Shown here in pieces: positions 53,601 through 64,000 of a DNA stretch of 64,000 bases. This DNA comes from Sphagnum compactum (Eukaryota; Bryophyta; Sphagnopsida; Sphagnales). Made by a program: the position numbers and the translations under genes. The first letter of the stretch is position 1, and each line of letters opens with the position of its first letter. Location of the stretch: NCBI GenBank assembly GCA_965153455.1, contig OZ234493.1:12204213-12268212 (forward strand), written 5' to 3'. The notes beneath the pieces were generated by a model. It searched no databases and was not told the DNA's origin. It saw only the letters and a program-made list of their open reading frames with translations.

Positions 53601-56600
53601 GTGGTGACTGCACTACTTATGTTGAGGATGGACATGCAAACGAGAAAGGTATGTGCTTAAGTGTGCTTCTGCATCTTGGCCAATGAACTTGAGATGGCTA
53701 TTCTCCTTGTTGAACTCATGTTTAATCTACTGTTGGTAATTGCAGCACAAGAACTCCCTGTTCCTCTCATACTCAAGGATACAGCCATGATTGCAACAAA
53801 GGACAGTCAAAGTGACAGTGAAGAGGACGGCCATGATGATGATATTTCAAATGAAGCTATCCCAATTTTGCTGAAGTGCAAACCTGAGATTACTGGCTTA
53901 AGAGCTTTAGCAGACAATGATGCAAATAATGGTCTCCTTTCAGAGCAAGAGGTTCATGTGCAAGGAGAGTCTTTGGTGGATTCCACAAACACAGGTCTTT
54001 TGAAGTCCTCAGATTCCCTGACATGTGCAACTAAGGATGCCACTGTGCAACAACTAGAATATGAACTGGCACCTGGCAGCCTCAAAGCTTTCCAATTCCA
54101 GACTGACAAGGAGAAGATGGATTTGTTGAGCCAAAAGGTTGCTCATAGTCAAAAGGAAGCACAAGGATTTGGAAGAGAGCAACAATCTGGAGGAGATGAG
54201 CATTTGCAGGTTCAGAAAGGATCAATAATAGAGCCTGCTAATGAAATCAGAGCCTTGTCACCATGTCAGACCAACTGTTTGGTTGCTGGCAGAGAGCCTA
54301 GTATTGAGGGAATGGAAGTTTCAACAAATGAGCAGCTCCCAAGCTCTGTGCTGTATGGAATGTCTTGCTTCTGTCTCGAAAAGCCATCTGAAGAATCTTT
54401 AGAAGTGGTGGAAACCAGCCTGACCACTTCTATGTCATTAAGAAAGTATGAGAGTCCGCTTAGAATGTTCCGATCTTACAGGTTAAACTCTCAATTTGGA
54501 TCAGCATGGCACTTCAAGGTAGAGTCTAAAACATGGAGCCATGACATTGACATATGGAAACTGCTGTGTAAATTTGAACACCGTGGCAAGTGTAACAATG
54601 ATGCATGCCTGGGGCAGCATGTGGCAGATTACACACTAGACCACACTGGCCTTCTGTCTCAGTTGCAGAAATATGTCAACCCTGAGAAACAGCTGGGAGA
54701 TGATGGTATGTCTCCAAGAGCAATTGAGGCAGCAATTGCTGCAATTGTTGATGAAGCTCAGACCTCGGCCAACTTGACTCAGAACAAGGTTGCAAGTGGG
54801 AAGTTGTTTCTGGAGGATAAGTTGCAATGGAATAAGGAATTATCAGTGCCCATATACCAGATTGGTCAATATGTTGTGTTGCCAGATCAAACAAATCTCT
54901 GTAGCAGAGTGAGGTGTCTCCTGGGGTTCCAATCAAAAGTTGTTTCCTTCTCTTCCTCTTTACTGTCACCAGCTCTTTGCAGGTTGTTACCTCCAGATGT
55001 CCCTTGCTTGCTTGCTGCAGCAGTAGAGAATAGCAGTATCACCTCTCCAGCAGAGGAGAGCAGTTGGCGTTACATAGAAGATGCTGGTGATTCACAAGAG
55101 GTTGCTGAGGTATGTGCACTAAATGGTTTTCATATTTCTTATGCTTTGTATCCCCCTACATATGCAAAATCCAGGGCAACAAAGATGCCATGTTTGCAGG
55201 TTTAACTCCTGGATGGCTCTGGAATTTTTGTGACTTGATGGCAGGAGCATGTTTTGAAGCATCCTGGGGACATTGAAGCGTGGTTGGAGCTTGCACTGAC
55301 AATTATTGACTATGACCTCACTTGTCAGGACGTTGATGCACAAAAAGAAGTGAGTTCAGAGGATGCAAGGCAATGGAGTTGTTTAAAGTTGTGGGGTGCA
55401 TGATCACAATTGTGGAATATTGGCTTGGGCATGGTCACTTGTAGAAGAAGGGAGTAATGTGGGTTGGTGGGAGGGTGGGGAGAACAGGCTCTTTATATTC
55501 TTTCACGAGCATTAGAAGCCAATCCTAGTGTTGTCGTGCTGTGGGTGGTGTACGTCGGCTTATTCTACAACAGAGAAAGCAGCATTGGCATCGATGATAT
55601 GTTTCATCATGCGGTAGTTGTCTCATGCTGTAGTCAAGGATAACATGTTGAAGATATCTGTCTTTTGCAGTGCATTTACACCTAGGGCTATTTTGTCTTT
55701 TGACACTTCTCCATTGTCCCTTTCATTCACTTGTGCTGAGTTTACTAGTTTAGTATGTAGATGGAGATCAGATTGTGTGTGGATGTAGAAGACTTTTTTC
55801 ACAATGTACTGGATTACTTTGCTACTGTTGTATAGTAATTGCAGACTGTTGCTAGAAAGGAGAAGTTTGATTGTGGATTGTTAGTGTAGGGTGACTTCAC
55901 AAAAGAGATGTCATTTCCTCTGCTGGTGTGCAGGTGGGTTTCAATCCAGCCTCTTATGAACTTTGGCTGTTACTAATCAATAGTAGGCTGAAGCTTGGAG
56001 ATTGCCTGGATGCGTATAAGCTGGCATTGCAAGGTCTGTGCTCTGTGGAGGAGGAGGATCGAGAGGAGCAGAGTGCTTGCATACTGGACTTGACCCTACA
56101 GATGCTCAACTGCATGTGCATTGCATCACAAACACTTCTGCTGAATGGTTGGGTGGATGAACTTGTTAACCATGAAGGTAGTAATAGGAGACTACTTGCA
56201 TTTCTCATTCCAAATGACTCCTGTATCCTGTGGGTTGGGTGTGCCTATGCTGTGGCATTTGGTGAGCTGCCACGTGAGTTTGTGCAACGGTTTGGATGCA
56301 ATCAAGAGTTGCCATTTGATTTGAATTGGGATAGACGCTCAGAGGTTCAGCATGGTACTGGTGGTCCTGCCATCAAATTGCTGCACGCAGGCATGAACTG
56401 TCTGGTAGGAGTAGCAGAGCAGCGAAGCCAACATGCCTTGGCAGTGAATTATGTGCAGTGCCTGTCTTTGTACCGTGGGCTCAATCAAGCTCTGAAGATG
56501 GCACACCAGCTGTGGGAAAGGCACCCTGGCTGCTTGGAATTGGTTCTGCTTGTGGCACGTCTGGAGGGGAACAAAGATGGGGTAGCTATGTTTGAACAAG

Positions 56601-57604
56601 CTGTACGCTGTTGGCCCCAACCACGGGTTGGCCTGCAGCGGCTGTGGAATCAGTATGCATTGCATGTCCTGCAATGGGAAGGCAAGAGTTCAGCCCTGCA
56701 TGTACTGTACAGGTGTACTAGAGCAAGTGCACTTGATAGCTCTGCACTCAGGGAGCTGAGGGAAGACAGCAAGGTTAGGGACTCTTTAGAATCCATCGCA
56801 GAGAATGATAGTAGTGATGGCAATTTTGGTTCAATAGGTGAGGATGCTGTGTTTGCATGGCTAAATTTGGCTCTTTTTGAGGTTCTTAGTGGGGAGAGGG
56901 GACATGCACAAGCTGCTGTGGAGAGAAGCCTGAAGGCTGCGGTCAGTAGGGAAGATGTAAGGCACTGCTGGAGAGAGATGGCTGCTTTGACCCTTCTTAG
57001 TGATGTTGGTGATCTGACGCAACCAAGTCATGTCCTTGACCTTTTAGACAGATGCTGCATGGAGACTTCTATGCACTGGAAGTTAACACCTCTCTCTAGC
57101 CGATTGTCAAAAAATATCTCAAAGCGTCGCCTCCGCTCCTTTATTGATTTTCTCCTAGGTCCCTCACCTGTAGACTACTCAGTTGTAAACAGTTTTGTCC
57201 AACAATATATGGCAAAGGGACTAAAGTTAGGAATGCATACCAGTAGACTAGTTGAGGGAGTACTTGCTGTGATGCCTGGCAATGTGGAGGTAGTGTTGCC
57301 TTTATGTAGGCTGCTGCTTGGACACAACCTGTCTAATACACAGGAATTTGCTGCTGCGGTGTGGACAATCTCAATTGTCTTGAGCACCTTGTTACAAGCT
57401 TGCCCACAAGCCCCTGAACAAGACTGGGTGGAGGTTGGCAAGTTATTAGCCCATCTTGGGGACAAAAGTTCGCTTCAAGAGTTCTATCAACATGCTCTTG
57501 TTGTGTATCCATTCTCAGCTGTCCTCAGGCACAGCCTGTTGGAGGTGCAACAGTCACAAGAAGCCAGGTCTGGTGCTGGTGAGGAGGCATTGCTGCAAGG
57601 TTGA
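47616..57604 (+). CDS. ZFC3H1: ZFC3H1/Red1-like zinc-finger protein, RNA-exosome adaptor
   Basis: A large gene of at least nine exons. Well-supported exons: 48749-48930, 49083-49126, 49312-49572, 50337-53648, 53746-55109, 55245-55395, 55483-55613 and 55934-57604. Phases agree across the last six. Exon 1 (from ATG 47616, with acidic VEEREEGELSAEDEES) is likely, but the joins between 47.77 and 48.75 kb and around 49.13-49.31 kb are unresolved. Features in order: FVIKFDSDSDSEG (50461 on), a coiled coil (52095-52345, EEAQVRRRKCEVSEREARR), a zf-C3H1 finger at 54567-54630 with CX7CX4CX3H spacing (LCKFEHRGKC...GQH), then TPR/HAT-like helices (LELALTIIDYD, ALYILSRALEANPSV, SYELWLLLINSRL). In animals ZFC3H1 links the MTR4 helicase to poly(A)-bound nuclear RNA (PAXT); yeast Red1 is related. 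A matching role in plants is inferred. Confidence 0.9.
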
Positions 57605-59735
57605 ACAACAATCTGTTGAAAGACCTGCTTGTATTTTAATTACTGGACAACTGGACCTCCTTCTCTGTTGTTGACCTATGATTGATACATACAGCAGCCC
57701 AAGGGGAGGATCATGGAGTAGTGAACAAACATTTTGGAGCAAGGAGCATGAATGCAAGTCTCAAGATCTGCATTCAACCTGTCCTCAACAATTCTATTGG
57801 GAGTGACTTGGTGTCTGTATGGCAACTTTCCAGTGCTGCATCTGTTCATATTGTGTGTTCTGTATTATTTTTCCATGTGCACAGAGCCTGGATGTGTTCT
57901 AATTGTTGTGATTTTGCTAATGGGTGCTGCTGGTTCAGTTGGATCCATGTATAATTTGTTGGAGGTCTGTCAGGCTTGCCACTAAAGTGATGAAGGATTG
58001 TTGTGGTGAATGTTGTGTATATTCAGATTTCCACTACGAGGATCAAGTACACAGTTCAGGTGGGCTGTGTAGTATGCCTTCGAGATTCACTAGGACTGTT
58101 AAATGTGTTGTCTTTTCCAATGTCACTTCTCTGTGAGGTGGGTTCTGCAATGAGGTGTTCATATTTGTGAGTTATTGTTTTGTGCAGGTGAGTTTTGAGG
58201 GAGCTTTGAGTTTCCCATAATTGCCTTCTCAAGCAGTTGGTGCTATCAACCCCCTCTGTGTTGCATTGACCTAAGTATCCTTTTAGCTGCTAGCTTTTGT
58301 ATTTTGTGAAGGAACTTGTTGGTTGAGCCATGTGCATTGTCACTTGGTTCTGTGGTGACATGATGTAGGTTTTATCCAATCCTGTTTCAATGTTTTGTTT
58401 GTGAGCACCTCTTGAAACATGCTTGTCTGTACTCCCCCAAGCTGTGACTTGGCAGTACCTAGCAGGTATGGGGCGACCTATGAGAGGCATTTGGATTAGT
58501 CTAAGATGGCACACAAAGGTTGAAGAAGGGTGAAAGGGGAAAAAATGCAGGCGATAACACTACATTACACAGTGGGCTTTTTTGACCTCCTGTGCTGTGT
58601 GTTGTCTGGCCCTTTCTTCTCTGTTTCAAACAAATGGGTGGTGGTGTCTGTCTTGCCCCCTGGGTGGTGGTTGTTGCTGCATATGGCTACCCTGCATTTT
58701 GTTATAGTCAGGTGAGCAAGTGTTATTGCATGATGTTCAGATGCCCAAGACCCATCACGGAAAGAAGAAGATTCAAGCAGTGTTGAGCAGTAGTTACAAG
58801 CAAAGTCCAGATGTCTAGGTTTTGTCTGATTATGGCCTGATTTTGTTACAGGAACAACCCCCCTGAACATATAACTCCTCTTGAAGCCAATGCTCTTATC
58901 TGCGGGCACAAGGGGAAGAATGAGGAAAATGGGTGGGCCTGGTATGCATTTGCAGAGTTTGTTCAGAACTGATGCACACAAAGTGTATCTAACCAAAACA
59001 GTTCTACTATGGACTGTCTACCAGTGCCAGTGTGGTTTCTCTCCATTATTATTATCCTCTCCTCTGTATCAAGAATTCGGTTGTAGTAAAGCTATTCTTT
59101 TTGCACAAAATCATTCTTGTGGGTGCTTCTTGATGAGTACAACTTCCCTTTGCTGCTGGATTGTCTACCAAGTTGATCAACAATGAATGAAACAGGATCC
59201 TCTGTGGTAGTTAGTAGCTTCATTGTTGCTGAGATTTGGATTTTGAACGATGTAGTTTTGACCCCTTGCTCACTTTGCACACCAAGTTGCAGGGATGAGT
59301 AACTAACCTGTGAGAATTTTGTGTGTTGAAATGAGTGCAGCTTTTACCTAAGGGAGGGAAATTGTTTTACTCACAACTCAGGATCTGTCTTCTTCTGGAC
59401 TGGAAATTGTCTAATTGAACTAAAAAGCTCTAGAATGCAGATGGGTTAGTGGACTGTTTCAAGAATAAGAGAAAAGATAACACCACTGATAAGCATATAA
59501 GCACGCCTGCAAGCATAGTCTGTGCTGTTGGCCCAAGTGTGAACTGGGTACCCAACTGATTGACTTGTTGCAACTCTACTCACTGAGAGCTTTCCTATTG
59601 CACCAAGAGCACACCACAAGAGGTGCCATGGTTTGAGAGATTTCACTGCAACAAACAGCCAAATCTTCCTTCATAGATAGTAGTTACCCCAAGTACTAAC
59701 ATCTGCAATATTGCCACATTATGAGATGTACTAAC
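57605..59735. other. 3' UTR of ZFC3H1-like gene and spacer
   Basis: No further exon is supported. Moderate GC and T-rich stretches fit a long 3' UTR followed by spacer. Short open frames (for example 58565-58996 minus) show no motif. It ends at the hAT-type terminus at 59736. Confidence 0.5.
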
Positions 59736-62523
59736 CAGTGTTGGGCGGGTATCATAATTTTATGATACCCGTCAGGTCTGGTTTTCACAAAGTATGATGA
59801 CTGCCGGATACAATTCTCCCCCCCCAAAATTTTCTTAAATTTTTACGTCAGGTAAGGGTATCAACATTTTTAAAAAAGTAAACCGATTTTCGTAATGCCA
59901 ATTCTCAGAAATTTGAAAACAGCCAGTTCTCCTTTGTCGACTCTCACAAACCAGGTATTTTTTTTTTTAAATTAGAAATTAATTTTTAAAATTTAAATTA
60001 AGATTAAATAATTATTGATTTGATTTCTTTTTACAATGAAAACATTATAAGCAATGCTAGAAAAAAAATTCTACAAATAATCATCAATTTATTTATTGAA
60101 CTTTTACACTTCAACAACTTCATCCCTTTCAAATTCCCCCTTCAAACTCTTCAAACTCCTTTTCTGAGTTTATCCATTTCAAGGAATTTTAATAAATTAA
60201 ATGGAGATTTACATCCTATTCTAAGATCATTAGGCCAATTTTTGTTGACAAAAATCAACTTCTCTAAATTTTTTATTTGTAAACAACATCTCCTAAGGTT
60301 AGTAAGAATTCCAGCCAAATAAAAGAACATTTCTATTTCTATTTGGGATTTAACAATCCCCAAAATCCGTCGAGCTAAAAATCTAATTGTAGGAAACATT
60401 GCTTCATGTTTCTGCCACCATTGAAGAGGACATTTGATGTCCTTAACATCTAATTGATACCTCTTGACTAATTCTTTTGCTAGTTCACTTGTGCTTATAG
60501 TCTATTCAAATATATCCAAACTGCAAGCCTGATTAAAAATATTCCAATTAGCAGAATTCCTCTCTGATCTCATCAAAGGATGCAAATGTTCATGACATTT
60601 GACCAACATAGGATATAAGGATTCCCTATCATATTCTTCAACAAGAACAACACCTTATTCCTTTCCAACAAATGCGGATACTATATGAAGGCTCTTATAC
60701 CTAGGGTCTAGCATAAAAAAAATCATATTATGGGCTTTTCTCTTATCAGAAACCTTTAAGAATGAGAGGAAAGAATCCAACACATTGATTACCTCCCTTT
60801 TAATGTTAGAATCTAGCAAAGATAATTCATCACTAACAACTGAATTATCATCCATTAAGCTTTCAAATGAAGGTACAACTTGATTTTCTTCCTTAAATTT
60901 CAAACTCATGGAAATGGTAGAATGTAAAGCATCACTAAGAAGCCAATGTCCAGGTGACTGATTAAAAACATGGGAAGAAACAACTGGGGAAAGGCAATCA
61001 ACAATAATTTGAGAAATTTGCCATGTTAGAGTTCAAGGCACTCAACTAGTGACTCACATAGCAGTCTATTTGATGTAATAGAGCACAATGGCATATCGAA
61101 ATTGTAAAGCCTCTTGAAACATAATGATTTTATTAACAAACTTGCAAAAAATAATAATAATTTGATTAATTATCCTATCAAAACCACAAAGACTCTAAAA
61201 AGTTGAAATAATAAAAAGTTCGAAAGAACTACCTTGTTTTGACTCGAGTGTTTAATTTTTTGGGTCGAATTCCAGTTTCAAAACAAGCCTTATTTCCATT
61301 CATGTCTGCCGTTCCCAAACTTCTTAGGCCAAGTGATGCATTTCTACAAATCTACTTGGGTAGACTTGATAAAAACATATTTTAGATTTTTGCAGACTTT
61401 TTCCTCTACAGTGCCATAATGACATGCTTTTGAAAACACATGTCCAAAATAAGTACCCTGAAAGCTTTCTTCTAACCCAAAAGATTCACAATTTACAACA
61501 AACTTCAATGCACCAGTTATTGCATTGAAATTAGATTTTTCATCTTTGATATAAATAATAATTTTTTTCCTTAAACCACATTTGTCCAACAATTCTATCA
61601 AACTTTTGGCCAAGGCTTGCCCTATTGTTTTTATTGCTTCAAATAAGCCAATAATCACATGTTTGGTTGCCAATCACTACTTTAAAAATTAATCACTAAA
61701 CAAATGCATCACAAGCTCCTTTAAACATCCAAAGATCAAAACTAGTTGTTGCAGAATGACATTCTGCCAAGGCAGGAACAACATATAATTGATTTGTCTT
61801 CTTCACTAACCCTAGCAATATGTCTTGTGAAACTAATTTCTGGAAGAGAAGTTTAATTTTGGACAAAGATGGAAAATCAAACGTTTGAGCCACATATTGG
61901 ATAAGTAAATTGTTCTTGATAATTAACTAACCAAGGTCCTCTAAAAATTCTCTTATGTGACACATCTTTTTTTTAAAGGTATTTTTGACATAATAGAATT
62001 TAAAGATTGACCCTCTAGATGGATTTGTTATTTTCTTTGAAGGTTGTATTTCTTTAGTACTTTTCAGTAGACTATTCATTTTTTCTTCAAACATTTGCGC
62101 AATAAAGAATGATCTACATCCACATGTTTTTAAAAGAAGTTATTCCATTGGTTTTGTAATAAAAAAATCAATTCTTTCCTTGCTTGAGTTCTTGGATTTA
62201 TTCCAATTATTGGATTTTAATAATAGAGTATGCAACACATTATTTGTGTGTTTACCAAATCAACTTCTACATTGTCATTTACACAATAAAAACTCCAACA
62301 TAAAAAAGTTCTACCATGTGGTTTCCATATTTTCCTTTGAGCATGTAATATTTCAAGTTCCCCTTCATTATTTTTCACTACCATTTTCTAGATTCCTACT
62401 TGTTTCTATTTGGACACTTAGATTTTCCTCAAACCCATCTTCCAAAACTACATCATTCACACATATTTCAATTGTTTCATTGTTCCCATTTATCATATTT
62501 TCATTTGCAAAAGATTGTTCCAT
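59736..62523 (-). mobile_element. Decayed hAT element with transposase relic
   Basis: The transposase relic runs on the minus strand from ATG at 62523 (MEQSFANENMINGN) to a stop at 60151. In order: EFLEDLG, PSLSKIKLLFQKLV, QLYVVPALAECHSATTSFDLWM, HVIIGLFEAIKTIGQALAKSL, NFNAITGALKFVVNCE, HWLLSDALHSTISMSLKF, AHNMIFFMLDPRYKSLHIV. The hATC dimerisation region follows (WWQKHEAMFPTIRFLARRIL, LAGILTNLRRCCLQIKNLEK). Many stops and frameshifts break it. The end at 59736 reads CAGTGTTGGGCGGG, a hAT-like terminus. The matching right terminus was not found, so the element's other limit is unknown and 62523 marks only the ORF start. Confidence 0.85.
59746..59771. repeat. Perfect 11-bp palindrome at hAT terminus
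   Basis: CGGGTATCATA (59746-59756) and TATGATACCCG (59761-59771) are exact inverted repeats with a 4-bp loop, starting 10 bp inside the hAT-like terminus. Subterminal palindromes of this kind can be transposase-binding sites. Confidence 0.85.
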
Positions 62524-63069
62524 TGGCAGTTTTCACAAGACTATGTCCAAAGATAATGTAGAAAACAACTATTCTTCAACAGACTATGCAAAAATTATAA
62601 TCAAAATTATAATCAAAAGAAAGAAAAGAAAGAAAGTAAAAAAAAAAAAAACATTTACAAGAAAATGGGTTTAAAGGTTTAGAAAAGACATTTACGAAGA
62701 ATGGGGTTTAAGGTTTAGAAAAATTATCAGAAAATCAATCATTTTTCTCTTTCATCTCATCATGGAAAAATTCATCATGGATAGATATAAGGGTTTTAGA
62801 TTTAAATCAAAGGTTCGAATTTTAATCTTGCACACAAACAAACAAAACAACATATTAAAACTCACAAACTACACTAAAACAAAATGTATTCAACCCAAAA
62901 AAAATGACAAACAAAAACAGAACAAACAAACAAAATACAAAGTAAAGAAAAAAAACTCAAGACATCTAGGGAAAAAACAACCTATGTTGTTGGATGAAGC
63001 TTCTTGTTGTTGCTCAGAGCTCCTCCACCTACATAAGAGAATGGGGAGGGAGTACCAATTGATAAGCTG
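62524..63069. other. AT-rich sequence next to hAT relic
   Basis: A-rich runs near 62615-62650 and 62930-62955. The 164-codon + frame at 62180-62674 is mostly antisense to the hAT relic and is not a gene. The right hAT terminus could lie here, but was not recognised. Confidence 0.4.
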
Positions 63070-63380
63070 AAGCAGCAAGGCATGACAACGAATAGCAAAA
63101 CAATGAAACAACAATGGGGGGCGAGGGGCATTAGGCATCTAAAAATGGTGAGTAGTAAGGCACGATGAATAGCAAGGCCTAACAACTAGCAAGGCAAAGT
63201 AGCAAGGCGTGATGCTAGGGCAACAAGGCGTGAATAGTCGGGCACGACAATGAAATCAACAAGGCACAAACAACAAGGCAACGAAAGCAACTAGGCAATG
63301 AAAGTAGCAAGGTGCAAGTAACAAAGCAACAAGGCATAAAAGCAAGAACAACAAGGCATAATAACAAGAGCAACAAGACA
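63070..63380. repeat. Degenerate AGCAAGGC / AACAAGGC repeat tract
   Basis: The words AGCAAGGC, ACAAGGCA and CAAGGCGTGA recur at irregular 10-25 bp spacing across about 300 bp. No coding frame persists. It looks like an imperfect minisatellite. Confidence 0.7.
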
Positions 63381-64000
63381 GTGGCCTTTCGAATATGGTG
63401 TATGAGCTTTTATGAGATTATTTTGTCCTAGATGATTTTGCATCTGGATTGGGTGGTGCTATAGGTGGATGTTTGTAATGCCTTCAATTCAATGTCATGT
63501 CAGCCATTTTTCAGGAGTTATGATCTTCACTTGGTTCTTTGGATCAAATTTTTCCATTTGTTTGACAATTCTATTCATACCCATTTCCATTGTATTTTTC
63601 TCAAGTTTTTTGACATGGGGATTTCATAATCATTTCATTGCAATTAGGTACATGATAGGGCGACCCATTGGGAGTTTGCTCAAGCCCACTTTCGCATTTT
63701 TTGCCCTACAACAGTGGCCCATTGTATTTGTGTTTTCCATTCGTTGGTGGATGATACACATATAATATGTCTTACATCAAATGTGGTTCTTGTTTTTTTA
63801 TGATTATAACATGAGTTTTCAGCATGAGGGTTTCAACAAAGTGTGTAATTTGGTCTCCACAGGGGTTGGACCACTTTATATCACTTATTTTTAACTTTTT
63901 TATTCTTGACTCGGGCTTTTGTATTTTGGGCACACCAATGGGATTTAGATCATTCGTTGAATTGTTTGTGGTTGAGGCTCTTTATAGTGTTTCCATTTCC
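63381..64000. other. Right-edge region, nothing firmly identified
   Basis: A minus-strand reading contains LSNKWKNLIQ- and VKIITPEKW-like pieces that might be retrotransposon debris, but no domain is clear. The 98-codon + frame at 63469-63765 is hydrophobic and has no recognised motif. Confidence 0.3.

Overview
The window is nuclear DNA of a land plant. The genes are split by short GT-AG introns, several promoters carry telo-box (CCCTAA) and CT-repeat motifs, a PPR-DYW relic is present, and the mobile elements are plant types: CACTA, PIF/Harbinger, hAT, Helitron and an LTR-retrotransposon gag. The species cannot be fixed from the sequence. The TE-rich, AT-rich spacers and the PPR-DYW relic would fit a fern, lycophyte, bryophyte or gymnosperm; that is inference.

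Layout. Bases 1-8303 hold two intact genes on the + strand: a NIPA-type magnesium transporter (9 exons, 347 codons) and a DHH/DHHA1 phosphoesterase (7 exons, 365 codons). Bases 8.3-18.2 kb are AT-rich spacer with a 130-bp-arm foldback, a decayed Helitron Rep region and an unidentified decayed coding stretch. Bases 18.2-22.97 kb form a richer island: a short unknown ORF, a PPR-DYW relic, a frameshifted RPL15 relic that still has an intron boundary, and a broken Harbinger transposase. Bases 22.97-32.5 kb are a nest of CACTA-type DNA: a CACTA end fragment, a first satellite-bearing element, and a 5.05-kb element of the same family that sits exactly inside a retrotransposon gag gene and holds about 3 kb of 25-bp/65-bp tandem repeat. 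The intact eS6 gene (7 exons, minus strand, 250 codons) lies at 35.8-38.3 kb. Two more non-autonomous CACTA elements follow at 39.8-44.6 kb. A large + strand gene for a ZFC3H1/Red1-like nuclear RNA-exosome adaptor covers 47.6-57.6 kb. The last 4.3 kb hold a decayed hAT element and low-complexity repeats.

The four well-supported genes are unrelated housekeeping genes (ion transport, phosphoester hydrolysis, translation, nuclear RNA decay) with no sign of working as a unit. The most unusual content is the set of CACTA-type elements with recognisable CACTA ends, 3-bp target duplications, shared subterminal motifs, no visible transposase, and a different internal satellite in each element.
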